A stretch of DNA of 15,978 bases from an uncultured Clostridia bacterium (GCA_934180065.1 CAKPRA010000040.1:1-15978), one strand, 5' to 3'. Shown: positions 1-6,728, numbered from the stretch's first letter. Translations and numbers: made by a program. The notes: generated by a model from the sequence alone, not told the origin.

Positions 1-35
1 AAATCCATAATATAATTTTATAATTATAACACGCT

Positions 36-249
36 AAAATCGATTTTAAGACATTTTTATATTTAATCAAACAAGTTATATGTTTATAATTAGATATGCT
101 AATTTATAAATCTAGTGTTTATTATATAAATTTTAGTAAAATGCTGATTTTCAGACATTTATTAAAAATGCTCAAAAAAGGCTAAAAAAGTGACGCACGA
201 GAATCGATTTTAAGGCGTTTTTATTTTTTAGGCATATAACTTGTTGTTT
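36..249. repeat. degenerate direct repeats with an outer inverted repeat
   Basis: A core reading GATTTTAAGACATTTTTAT recurs with changes at 42-60, 146-162 (GATTTTCAGACATTTAT) and 205-223 (GATTTTAAGGCGTTTTTAT). The first and third copies include the palindrome AATCGATT. In addition, CAAGTTATATG (72-82) is repeated inverted as CATATAACTTG (233-243). Iteron-like or att-like functions are possible but unproven; in such AT-rich DNA some similarity is expected by chance, although 12-13 base exact matches with GC-containing cores are less likely. Confidence 0.45.
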
Positions 250-486
250 GAATAATTGAGCAAAATATTGAAATATGGGGATTTGTGAAATTTTGATAAA
301 AATAATCTAAAGTTATATAAATTTTTTAAAATATGTGGTTACAATAATGAAAAAAATCCAACCAAGAATAATTAAAAATGAGGCTTCAGAATCAAATTTA
401 AGAGAGTTTTATAAGAAAGTAATATAGTTTGTTGTTAAAGTAAATAGCTTAAATACTAGTAATAGCAAGGACTAGCAGAATTTTGC

Positions 487-529
487 GAGTAGGACCATAT
501 ATGTATGGTTTTATATTTTGTTCCTACTC
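487..529. other. nested inverted repeat, candidate oriT or structured RNA
   Basis: GAGTAGGA (487-494) pairs with TCCTACTC (522-529). Inside it CCATA (495-499) pairs with TATGG (504-508). Next to it TTCTTG (531-536) is repeated inverted as CAAGAA (561-566) around a GACACCCCCAC patch. Inverted repeats next to a GC-rich patch in an otherwise AT-rich noncoding stretch at the head of a conjugative-type gene cluster resemble a relaxase-recognised origin of transfer. No relaxase gene is in the window, so this cannot be confirmed. A structured leader RNA is the alternative. Confidence 0.35.
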
Positions 530-686
530 CTTCTTGCACAAAACTTTGATGACACCCCCACAAGAATCCCAGTTTTTCAATACTTTGAGGGCTGTTCGTA
601 TTTCAAAAAAGTAAAAAAAATCAGGCAAAAAAAGCCCAAAAAATAGTGATTTTTAATAGTATAATTATTGAAATAATACCTAACAG

Positions 687-710
687 AAGAAGTCATTTGG
701 CTTCTTTTTT
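687..710 (+). terminator. terminator-like leader hairpin before 734 gene
   Basis: AAGAAG (687-692), loop TCATTTGG, CTTCTT (701-706) followed by a T run to 710. It lies 11 bases before the AGGAGG of the next gene. It looks like a weak intrinsic terminator or attenuator and belongs to a set of similar hairpins in this window. Confidence 0.5.
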
Positions 711-733
711 GTGCCTCAAAACAGGAGGTTAAA

Positions 734-1270
734 ATGAAAAAAGAGAAAGAGAATGAAGTTGAACAAAAGAAAGATTTAAATTGTATCACAAAGGAAGATA
801 TTATGCTTTGTAGTAAGCAGTTTATGAAACCATACGAGAATTTAATTTATAAAGATATAAAGATAATAATCGATATGGAGAATTTACTAGAATACGAAAA
901 AAGCAAAATGAGAAATATTATAAAGCTAATTCAAAGAGCAGATAGGAATGAGAGCTCGTTTCTAATAAAAGTATATTCTACTACAAAGAAATCATTGGCT
1001 CTGATGAAAGACAAAGCTGAAGACTATAAAAACAAATTAGCTGAAGAGCTATTTTGCTATGTAAAGATGATTGAAAGTAATAATCTTTCCATTAAAGAGC
1101 TACCTGTATTAAATACTTTTGCTTACTTTTCAGAAGATGACGACTGGATAGAAGCTTTTATTGAAAAAGTAACAGATACAAGACTAAGTATTATGAGTAT
1201 GAATGACTATTTGAAGATTTTAAATGATTGCATTGAAGAAGAATACAGTCCGCTATATGAAGAAATATAA
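734..1270 (+). CDS. hypothetical protein, 178 aa, helical
   Basis: Not recognised. The ATG is preceded by AGGAGG (722-727) with a 6-base spacer, so the start is well supported. The protein opens with a highly charged Lys/Glu stretch (residues 1-14), then has a mostly helical, charged sequence without signal peptide, membrane segment or obvious catalytic motif; it is predicted to be cytoplasmic. The acidic C terminus (EDDDW, and the last ten residues) is notable. It is the first gene of the cluster, upstream of a 51-aa gene and a ParB-like gene, and follows a terminator-like hairpin. The codon use is as AT-rich as its neighbours. No lesion is seen. A role in element maintenance is only a guess from position. 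Confidence 0.75.
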   Translation: MKKEKENEVEQKKDLNCITKEDIMLCSKQFMKPYENLIYKDIKIIIDMENLLEYEKSKMRNIIKLIQRADRNESSFLIKVYSTTKKSLALMKDKAEDYKNKLAEELFCYVKMIESNNLSIKELPVLNTFAYFSEDDDWIEAFIEKVTDTRLSIMSMNDYLKILNDCIEEEYSPLYEEI

Positions 1271-1281
1271 AATTGTACATT

Positions 1282-1310
1282 TTTCAATGCGGATATCAGA
1301 GCCATATAAT
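1282..1310 (+). promoter_or_regulatory. possible promoter for the 1331 gene
   Basis: A TATAAT (1305-1310) lies 17 bases downstream of TTTCAA (1282-1287), a poor -35 match, and about 20 bases before the start codon at 1331. Only the -10 box is convincing, and TATAAT is frequent by chance in such AT-rich DNA. Confidence 0.3.
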
Positions 1311-1330
1311 ACTTACAAGGAAGTGATTCT

Positions 1331-1486
1331 ATGAAGAAAAGTGATATTTATAAGAAAGTTAAACTTACTGGAGAAGAATACAGTATTATATTAAAGCTCT
1401 TAATCGATGCTAGAAATGAAAGAATTAAAGAGCAAAAAGTAACGGATGATATAGATTCAATTATAATAGAAAATTTTAAAAAATAG
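1331..1486 (+). CDS. small hypothetical protein, 51 aa
   Basis: A small gene between the first hypothetical gene and the ParB-like gene. The ATG follows AAGGAAG (1317-1323), about 7 bases upstream, and the frame stays open for 51 codons to a TAG. The product (starts MKKSDIYKKVKL, ends IIIENFKK) is charged, probably helical, and has no signal peptide or cysteine. Its stop codon is directly followed by a terminator-like hairpin (1487-1515). I do not recognise the family. Coding is supported by the ribosome binding site, the tidy position between neighbours and the balanced composition, not by homology. Confidence 0.6.
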   Translation: MKKSDIYKKVKLTGEEYSIILKLLIDARNERIKEQKVTDDIDSIIIENFKK

Positions 1487-1515
1487 AGCAACTTTTATTA
1501 GTTGCTTTTGTTTTT
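1487..1515 (+). terminator. terminator-like hairpin between 51-aa gene and ParB gene
   Basis: AGCAAC (1487-1492), loop TTTTATTA, GTTGCT (1501-1506), then TTTGTTTTT. It starts directly after the stop of the 51-aa gene and ends one base before the GAGAGGG ribosome binding site of the ParB-like gene, leaving no room for a promoter. Confidence 0.6.
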
Positions 1516-1528
1516 GAGAGGGATACAG

Positions 1529-2488
1529 ATGGAAGAAAGTAATATAGAGCAAAAAGATATTGATGTAGTAGTTAATATACAAACAGAGAATATTGAGCCA
1601 TTTCCAGAGCATCCATTTAAAATATATGATAATGAAGAAATGGACTTGATGGTAGAATCAGTTTTAGATCACGGCTTAATACATCCTGTTATTGTAAGAC
1701 CTTTACCAGATGGTAAGTATCAAATGATTTCAGGTCATAGAAGATTACATGCTTACCAAAAAGCAGGTATAAAAAGTATTCCAGCCCTTGTTAAAAATTT
1801 AAGTGATGATGATGCAACAATATTGATGGTTGATTCTAATATGCAAAGAGAGGAAATGCTACCAAGTGAAAGAGCATTTGTTTATAAAATGAAACTCGAG
1901 GCAATGAAACATCAAGGAAAGAGAACAGATTTAACTTGTGCCCATAATGAGCACAAGTTTGAAAGTACCGTATTTGCTGATGTTTTAGAAAATGAATTAA
2001 CTTGTACCCAGGATGGGTACAAGTTAGGAAGTAAAAAATCAATTCAGATTTTAGCTGAACAAGTTAATGAAAGCAAAACACAAATTCAGAGGTACATTAG
2101 GTTAACAAACCTTATTCCAGAGCTATTACAAATGGTAGATGAAAATAAAATAGCAATGTTACCTGCGGTTGAGTTGTCATACTTAAAAAAGGAGGAGCAG
2201 GAGATAGTAGCAGATAACATAAAAGACCTTGAGGCTACGCCATCTCATGCTCAAGCTAGAATACTAAAAAGCAAGAGCCTTGCTGAAGAGCTAACGCCTG
2301 ATTTTATTGATGAATTGATGTCCGAAGATAAGCCAAATCAAAGACCAAAATTCAAGATTGATGAAACTAGGTTTAGCAAAGTAATACCTGCAAAGTATAA
2401 TACACCAAAGGAAAAGGAGGATTATTTGTATATGTGTGCTGAAGAGCACAAAAAGAGGGAAGAGCGAAAGAAAAGCCGTGAAAGATAA
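1529..2488 (+). CDS. ParB-like partition/nucleoid-binding protein with internal palindromes
   Basis: A 319-residue member of the ParB/Spo0J family, which binds DNA and usually acts in plasmid or element partition or gene regulation. The ParB N-terminal fold covers about residues 17-120: the nucleotide-binding signature GHRRLHA is at 69-75, followed by NMQREEMLPSERA (104-116). A helix-turn-helix region follows at about 169-200 (KTQIQRYIRL). Between them are two related peptides, LTCAHNEHKF (about 135-144) and LTCTQDGYKL (about 157-166), each encoded by a palindrome, where relatives as I remember them have one such segment. The start at 1529 is chosen because GAGAGGG (1516-1522) lies 6 bases upstream; the earlier TTG at 1502 falls inside a hairpin. 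No ParA gene is visible nearby, so it may work with a ParA encoded elsewhere or act as a regulator. The gene is intact. Confidence 0.88.
   Translation: MEESNIEQKDIDVVVNIQTENIEPFPEHPFKIYDNEEMDLMVESVLDHGLIHPVIVRPLPDGKYQMISGHRRLHAYQKAGIKSIPALVKNLSDDDATILMVDSNMQREEMLPSERAFVYKMKLEAMKHQGKRTDLTCAHNEHKFESTVFADVLENELTCTQDGYKLGSKKSIQILAEQVNESKTQIQRYIRLTNLIPELLQMVDENKIAMLPAVELSYLKKEEQEIVADNIKDLEATPSHAQARILKSKSLAEELTPDFIDELMSEDKPNQRPKFKIDETRFSKVIPAKYNTPKEKEDYLYMCAEEHKKREERKKSRER
1933..1959. repeat. palindrome inside the ParB-like gene, copy 1
   Basis: AACTTGTGCCCAT (1933-1945) and ATGAGCACAAGTT (1947-1959) form 13-base arms with one mismatch around a single base. It encodes the first LTC-type peptide and shares AACTTGT/ACAAGTT ends with the second copy. 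Confidence 0.75.
1999..2025. repeat. palindrome inside the ParB-like gene, copy 2
   Basis: AACTTGTACCCA (1999-2010) and TGGGTACAAGTT (2014-2025) are perfect 12-base inverted repeats with a 3-base centre, and 66 bases (22 codons) separate this copy from the first. It stays in frame and could be a protein-binding site, for example for the encoded ParB protein, or an inserted palindromic repeat. Confidence 0.8.
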
Positions 2489-2644
2489 TGTAATACTTTA
2501 AATACCCCCTCCTTACAATCTACCCATAAATATATATATTACTAACTGAAAAGAGAATATATATAATAATTAAATATATAATATAATTGCATATTTGAAA
2601 ATTTCTTTGATAGAGCCTATCCTAAAATTAAGAGGTGGTAGAGT

Positions 2645-3187
2645 ATGAAAAAAATAGTAATAATAATTTTTAGTTTAGCTCTCGTAGTTTTAGTGACATT
2701 TGTAATAATCAAAGTCAAAAATAAGAATGTGCAAGGTAGTACAAATAATGTTCAAGTAGAAACGGCAGAAGAAATAAAGCAAACAGAAGATAAGGTTAAA
2801 CAACAGGAAATAGTTGATAATACCAAAGTCGAGGTAAGTGATATTCCAGTTGAGGTTAATGAAAATAAAGCTGAAGATAAAGGTGTAACTCAAGAAAATG
2901 CAACACAGCCAGTAGAACAGGTGCATACACAATATCACGAAGAAAAAGCAGCTAAAACTTCAACTAAAAAAGAAAATACAAAAGTTGAATAAACTCAAAG
3001 TAAAACGGAGCAAGTTCAGGAAGAAAAACAAGAGCAAAATCCATCAACTAGCACATTTACAATAGATGTTGATGAAAGCAAGAAATACGAGATTTATAAT
3101 CAAGATATAGATGAACAATGGGCTCATAAGAGCGAGACGATTCAGCTAACAGAAGAGCAATTAAAAGCAATGAATTTTAATTATTAA
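2645..3187 (+). pseudogene. membrane-anchored Lys/Glu/Gln-rich protein, broken by TAA at 2990
   Basis: The ATG follows AGAGGTGG. The product has a short basic start and a single membrane segment (about residues 3-23), then a long low-complexity region rich in Lys, Glu, Gln, Thr and Val, likely disordered and outside the cell. The frame is cut at codon 116 by TAA (2990-2992), but the same frame continues without change of composition (TQSKTEQVQEEKQEQN...) for 65 codons to a natural TAA (3185-3187), so one base substitution, for instance GAA or CAA to TAA, explains it. As written, a 115-aa product could still be made and inserted in the membrane. It sits directly before the surface adhesin gene and may act in the cell envelope with it; that is inferred from position. 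The family is not recognised. Confidence 0.7.
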
Positions 3188-3198
3188 ATTTAATGAGT

Positions 3199-3232
3199 AT
3201 AAGGGATTACATAGTTAATCTCTTATTTTTTT
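3199..3232 (+). terminator. terminator-like hairpin before adhesin gene
   Basis: ATAAGGGATTA (3199-3209) pairs with TAATCTCTTAT (3216-3226) with one G-U pair, followed by a run of T to 3232. It lies 11 bases after the upstream stop codon and about 12 bases before the AAAGGAG of the adhesin gene. Confidence 0.6.
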
Positions 3233-3261
3233 GACTAAAAATGAAAAGGAGAAATTGAGAA

Positions 3262-3474
3262 ATGAAGAAAAGTAAAATAAGTATAATATTTGCAGTAATA
3301 ATATTTGCATTATCACTTTTACAAAAGAATGTGTATGCGTACACGGCAACCGTAGAATATGGTGGCTCTGTAACATATGGATATAGCACGGTAGGTAACT
3401 TCTTTGTAGATGGGAGAAGAGCTTTTTGTATAGATCACGATAAAACATCTCCATCAAGTGGGACTGATGCATAG
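3262..3474 (+). pseudogene. SpaA/Cna_B surface adhesin, N-terminal fragment (signal peptide, thioester-like region)
   Basis: First piece of one large surface protein gene running to 5815, broken in three places. The ATG follows AAAGGAG (3244-3250). Residues 1-26 form a signal peptide (basic start, hydrophobic core, NVYA before the likely cleavage). Then comes an aromatic, Gly-rich region ending in GRRAFCIDHDKT with Cys56, which resembles the cysteine part of TQXA-type thioester domains of Gram-positive adhesins. The expected TQ partner motif is not clear downstream (TTLALDHY is seen at about 3583-3606), so thioester formation is doubtful. An in-frame TAG (3472-3474) ends this fragment; the frame continues directly as the rest of the domain. 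As written, only a 70-aa secreted peptide would be made. Confidence 0.75.
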
Positions 3475-4869
3475 GCAGAGCCTTTTTCAAATGAAGATGT
3501 TGTAAAGTGTCTTTATTATGGCTACGAGGGAAGAGAGCAATGGAGTGGATTTGAAAGTGAGGAACACGGAATTGTTGTAACAACTTTGGCTCTTGACCAC
3601 TATGTACACGGAAGTAATAAAACAGTAGCGAGAGATTTTATAAGCTATGTTGATTCAATGCCGATGCCTGAAATTACATTAGGATTTGAAAATGACACAT
3701 TGGTTGCATACAGAGAAGGGGACATACAAAAAACAAACTCAACCAGAGTTACAGGTAATAACCAGTATTCAATGACAATAGGTTTACCTGCTAATGTAAC
3801 TTCAGTTAATGAAACGAGAGATACAAGAAATACAGGAAGTAGCGATGTATATGGGGGAGATGTATTTCATTTAGAAGCACCATTGAGTGTTACAGGGAAT
3901 TGGACATCAGATGCAATAACAAACAGAAAATACAGATTTAACACAATAATGTATAAAACATCTTCAGAGTCATTACAGAATTTGGTTGGAGATTTAACTA
4001 TATATGTTGACCCAACAAGCCAGATAAACTTAAATGCACAATGGTTAAGTTTAGGAGAGCTAGAAGTAATTAAACAAGACTCTGTAACAGGAGGAAGAAT
4101 AGGTAATACAACATTCGAGCTTAGAGCAGAGAATGGAGAAGTAGTAAGAACATTTACAACAGATGATAATGGATATGCTAAAGTTTCTGAATTAACACCA
4201 GCTAATTATACAATAGTCGAGGTAAAAGCTAATGATAATTACTATTTAGATGAAACTGCTAGACCAGTGTCAATAACAGCAGGAAGTACATATACAATAA
4301 ATATTGATAATAAACACAAAGAGGGTAACCTAAAGCTATATAAGATAGATAAAGATAACAACAAACAAGCTCTTGGAGATGTTGAGTTTGACTTATATTC
4401 AAAAGAGCTAGATAGAGTTGTTGGAACATATAGAACTAATGTTAACGGAGAGATAAGTGTTGAGAACTTAAGAACTGGCGATTATATTTGGGAAGAAAAA
4501 ACAACAAATAAATGGTATAACCTAGCTGAAGATACAGAGGTAACGGTTGTTGCCGATAAAACAACAGAAAGTAAAATTAAGAATGAACTAAAGAAGGGAC
4601 AAATTAAAATTATCAAAGTTGATAAAGACAACAATGAAGTAAGACTTGAAGGCGTAACATTCGATGTTCTTGATGAAAATGGAAATGTATTGGAAACATT
4701 AACAACAGATAAAAATGGAGTAGCTAAAACTAAAAAATATGCAGTTAGAGATTATAACAAGTTAGTATTAAAAGAAACATCAATAAATAAATATTACAAG
4801 TTAAACGATAAGGCTGAGGCAATAGAGCTAAAAGCAAATGAAATTACAACTATAAAGTTTGAAAACTAA
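3475..4869 (+). pseudogene. SpaA/Cna_B surface adhesin, middle fragment (three Cna_B repeats)
   Basis: Same frame as the N-terminal fragment after the TAG at 3472. It holds the rest of the N-terminal domain, then Cna_B/SpaA-type beta-sandwich repeats, each starting with a Lys-containing strand: ELEVIKQD, GNLKLYKIDKD and GQIKIIKVDKD, each followed by a (V/T)xFxL/V strand, a TD(D/K)NG turn and an E near the end. These are the features of domains that form internal Lys-Asn isopeptide bonds in pili and adhesins. The first ATG is at 3586 but no ribosome binding site precedes it, so it is a remnant of the larger gene rather than a separate one. It ends at TAA (4867-4869), where the neighbouring repeat has GAA in the same context (N-E-LKKGQI versus N-stop-LKKGKI), so a G-to-T change is likely. 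Confidence 0.78.
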
Positions 4870-5610
4870 CTAAAGAAAGGCAAAATAAGAATTATCAAAG
4901 TAGATAAAGATAATAATGAAGTTAAACTAAAAGGTGTTACTTTTGAAGTAGTAAACGAAAAAGGAAAAATTATTCAAACATTAGTAACAGACGAGAATGG
5001 GGAAGTAACATCAATAGATTTACCTATAAATGAAAAATACACAATCAGAGAAACAGAAACACTTGAGAATTATGATTTAACAAAAGAGACTCAAACAATT
5101 ACATTAACAGAAGATCAGATTACATCTGTTAAATTCGAGAATGAGAAGAAAAAAGGAAAAATTAAGATTATTAAAACAGATGGAGAAACAACATATCCAT
5201 TAAAAGATATTACTTTTGAGGTATTAAATTCAAAAGGGGAAGTAGTAGACACCGTAGTTACTGACGAAAATGGAGAGGCAGTAACAAAAAGATTAGCAAT
5301 AGATGAAGAATATACCGTAAAAGAAACTAAAACACAAAAGGGTTATGTATTAACAGAAGATGCTCAAACAATAACATTAAAAGAAAATGAAATATCTGAA
5401 CTAAAATTTGACAACTACAAAGGAAGAGGTAAGATAGAGATAATTAAAATATCTTCAGATGGAAAAGTTGAAGGATTTTCATTTAAGGTATATGGTACAA
5501 GTTATACTGGAGAGTATTTTGAAAGTATATTTAAAACAGATGAGAATGGACGTATTTTAATTGAAAATGTTTTAGAGGGTAATTATACTATTGAGGGAGG
5601 TAAGAGATGA
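4870..5610 (+). pseudogene. SpaA/Cna_B surface adhesin, third fragment (three further Cna_B repeats)
   Basis: Continuation of the adhesin frame after TAA at 4867. It codes for three more Cna_B-type repeats beginning GKIRIIKVDKD, GKIKIIKTDGE and GKIEIIKISSD, making six in the whole protein. Each has the TDENG turn typical of the family. No start codon with a ribosome binding site exists, so nothing should be translated from here on its own. The frame runs into TGA at 5608-5610 because of a single extra base at about 5593: removing one G after ATT (5590-5592) restores REVRDEISSAYEE and joins the last fragment. Repeats 3 and 4 are the most alike (VDKDNNEV in both), which suggests recent duplication. 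Confidence 0.72.
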
Positions 5611-5815
5611 AATAAGTTCAGCTTACGAAGAATTACCATCACAAAATGTTGAAGTAAAAGACAAAGAAACAGCACAAGTATCATTCTTTAATAAGTTAAT
5701 AGAAGTGCCAAAAACAGGAGATAACTCACATATAGCAAGATTTGCAGGAGCAATATTCTTCGCAATACTAGGAATAATTTATCTAATAATAAAAATTTTT
5801 AAAGGAAAGAAATAA
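5591..5815 (+). pseudogene. SpaA/Cna_B surface adhesin, C-terminal fragment with sortase signal
   Basis: This is the last part of the adhesin in the +1 frame relative to the start of the gene. It completes the sixth repeat (REVRDEISSAYEE...VEVKDKETAQVSFFN) and then has the cell-wall sorting signal: VPKTGD (5705-5722), a hydrophobic membrane segment and the basic tail KIFKGKK. VPKTG is a sortase recognition variant of LPXTG, so the intact protein would be linked to the peptidoglycan or built into a pilus. The frameshift at about 5593 separates the anchor from the repeats. No sortase gene is present, so a host sortase would be needed. The open frame begins with TTG but has no own ribosome binding site. 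Confidence 0.78.
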
Positions 5816-5820
5816 AAATA

Positions 5821-5861
5821 CATATCAAAATATTGATACTTTATTGATATGTTGGTATAAT
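5821..5861 (+). promoter_or_regulatory. promoter and operator-like repeats of the toxin-antitoxin pair
   Basis: TTGATA (5833-5838), a 17-base spacer and TATAAT (5856-5861) make a near-consensus sigma-70 type promoter. The half-site TTGATA occurs again at 5844-5849, and TATCAA at 5823-5828 is its inverted copy, giving the palindromes TATCAA-N4-TTGATA (5823-5838) and CATATCAA...TTGATATG (5821-5851). Binding of antitoxin or antitoxin-toxin complex to these sites would block the promoter, the usual autoregulation of Phd/YefM modules. Confidence 0.75.
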
Positions 5862-5892
5862 ATATATAAATAAAAAAATGGAGGTGTGTATT

Positions 5893-6147
5893 ATGCCAGT
5901 TATTAGACCAAGCTCTGATTTAAGAAATAAGTATAATGAGATTTCTGAAATATGCCATCAAACCAAAAAGCCTGTTTATATCACAAAAAATGGTTCAGGT
6001 GATTTAGCTGTTATGAGTATTGAACTATATGAATTATTGGTAGACAGATATGAATTATATAAGGAGTTGGAAAAAGGGATTGACTCTTTGGAAAAAGGTA
6101 AAAAATACCCTGAAGAAGAAGTATTTGAAGAGCTAGAAAACATTTAA
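5893..6147 (+). CDS. Phd/YefM-family antitoxin
   Basis: An 84-residue antitoxin of the Phd/YefM family. The N-terminal part has the family pattern: PVIRPSSDLRNKYNEIS, then KKPVYITKNGSGDLAVMSIELYE, the DNA-binding dimer fold; the acidic C-terminal tail (EEEVFEELENI) is the part that would cover the toxin. GGAGGTG (5880-5886) lies 6 bases before ATG 5893, so the upstream ATG at 5878, which overlaps this site, is not used. It is followed 19 bases later by the toxin gene and preceded by its own promoter with inverted repeats. It stabilises plasmids or mobile elements by neutralising the toxin. The gene appears intact. Confidence 0.92.
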   Translation: MPVIRPSSDLRNKYNEISEICHQTKKPVYITKNGSGDLAVMSIELYELLVDRYELYKELEKGIDSLEKGKKYPEEEVFEELENI

Positions 6148-6166
6148 GGGAAGGAAGGTTTATATT

Positions 6167-6475
6167 TTGGGAAAATATACAATTGAATATTCAGAAGATT
6201 CAAAACAAGATTTAATTGAAATAAGGCGATATATAAAATATAATCTTCAAGAGCCTAATATAGCAAAAAAATTAACAGATAAAATACGAAAAGAAATAAG
6301 AAAATTATCAGATAATCCTGAAATGTATTCTATAATTGACGATGAGCTAATAAATAAACTAAAAATTAGAAGAATAATTATTGACAATTACATTGTATTT
6401 TATAGAGTAAAGGATGGCTCTGTAGAAATAGTTAGAATAATGTATGGAAAAAGGAATTGGATGAAGTTATTATAA
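6167..6475 (+). CDS. ParE/RelE-family toxin
   Basis: A 102-residue toxin of the ParE/RelE superfamily, partner of the antitoxin just upstream. The family pattern is visible: YTIEYSEDSKQDLIEIRRYI at the start, a helical hairpin, then KIRRIIIDNYIVFYRVKDGSVEIVRIMYGKRNW, the beta-sheet core with the conserved Arg and Tyr near the end. The start is TTG at 6167, with AAGGAAGG (6151-6158) 8 bases before it; no ATG fits. RelE types cut mRNA on the ribosome and ParE types poison gyrase; the R-I-M-Y-G-K-R end fits both, so the target cannot be decided. The gene is intact. The pair sits between the adhesin and small conjugation-type genes, as a cargo module for stable maintenance. Confidence 0.88.
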   Translation: MGKYTIEYSEDSKQDLIEIRRYIKYNLQEPNIAKKLTDKIRKEIRKLSDNPEMYSIIDDELINKLKIRRIIIDNYIVFYRVKDGSVEIVRIMYGKRNWMKLL

Positions 6476-6530
6476 ACATATTTCTAATTTTAAGAATTAG
6501 ACTTTGAAAACTACGATAGTAATTCAAAAG

Positions 6531-6551
6531 GAGCTAGAAATAGCTCTTTTT
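6531..6551 (+). terminator. terminator-like hairpin with GAAA loop
   Basis: GAGCTA (6531-6536), loop GAAA, TAGCTC (6541-6546), then TTTTT. It lies between the toxin gene and the 31-aa open frame and may end toxin-antitoxin transcription. It resembles the hairpin at 6701-6728 in both sequence and GAAA loop. Confidence 0.6.
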
Positions 6552-6599
6552 AGTTTACTAGCAATATAACATAATAGGTTGACACTAAGGAGATTATTT

Positions 6600-6695
6600 T
6601 TGAATTATGTTACCATTTGTGCCCGAAATTATACAAGTGCCAGCCCAAAGAAAAAGCAATTAAAAGAAAAGTTTAAATTGAAAAAATATAAGTAA
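6600..6695 (+). CDS. possible 31-aa basic peptide
   Basis: A short open frame from TTG (6600) with AAGGAG (6588-6593) 6 bases before it, ending in TAA at 6693-6695. The peptide begins NYVTICARNYTS and then is very basic (KKKQLKEKFKLKKYK). It lies between two similar GAAA-loop hairpins and follows the same layout of hairpin, ribosome binding site and gene seen elsewhere in the window, which is the main support. The family is not recognised; a DNA- or RNA-binding peptide would fit the charge. An alternative frame from ATG 6607 gives only 18 residues. Confidence 0.4.
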   Translation: MNYVTICARNYTSASPKKKQLKEKFKLKKYK

Positions 6696-6700
6696 TGATT

Positions 6701-6728
6701 GGAGTTAGAGAAATCTAGCTCCTTTTTT
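6701..6728 (+). terminator. terminator-like hairpin before the 76-aa gene
   Basis: GGAGTTAGA (6701-6709), loop GAAA, TCTAGCTCC (6714-6722), then six T. Nine base pairs with one G-U make this the strongest of the leader hairpins. Its left arm carries GGAG. It lies 5 bases after the stop of the 31-aa frame and 4 bases before AAGGAG of the next gene. Confidence 0.7.

Larger units (their letters stand above)
1..733. other. AT-rich noncoding lead region
   Basis: No convincing gene is seen in these 733 bases. They hold degenerate direct repeats (36-249), a nested inverted-repeat structure (487-529), a C-rich patch (554-559) and a hairpin just before the first gene (687-710). Such a stretch ahead of a ParB-containing operon could carry a replication or transfer origin or a long leader RNA; this is inference. 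A TATAAT at 660-665 could be a -10 box for the first gene, but no good -35 box lies at the proper distance. Confidence 0.6.

Noticed and set aside
347..427. 26-codon frame starting MKKIQPRIIKNEA
   Set aside because: No ribosome binding site before the ATG and too short to judge; left as noncoding, though it could be a gene remnant.
577..789. Minus-strand frame of 70 aa
   Set aside because: Rich in Phe/Ser from reversed A-rich DNA, no ribosome binding site, overlaps the start of the well-supported 734 gene.
1502..1528. TTG start nine codons upstream for the ParB-like gene
   Set aside because: It lies within the right arm of a hairpin without a ribosome binding site; ATG 1529 has GAGAGGG at good distance.
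1836..2042. Minus-strand frame across the ParB palindromes
   Set aside because: Its length comes from the palindromes, which read open on both strands; no ribosome binding site or known motif.
3215..3583. Minus-strand frame of 122 aa opposite the adhesin start
   Set aside because: Composition is that of a shadow frame (His/Leu/Phe-rich), no ribosome binding site, and the plus strand has a signal peptide and adhesin sequence.
6483..6501. TCTAATT/AATTAGA hairpin after the toxin gene as terminator
   Set aside because: Seven A/T-rich pairs and no T run follow; the hairpin at 6531-6551 is the better terminator.
6579..6584. Perfect TTGACA before the 31-aa frame as a promoter
   Set aside because: No acceptable -10 box lies 16-18 bases downstream and the start codon would fall within the promoter.
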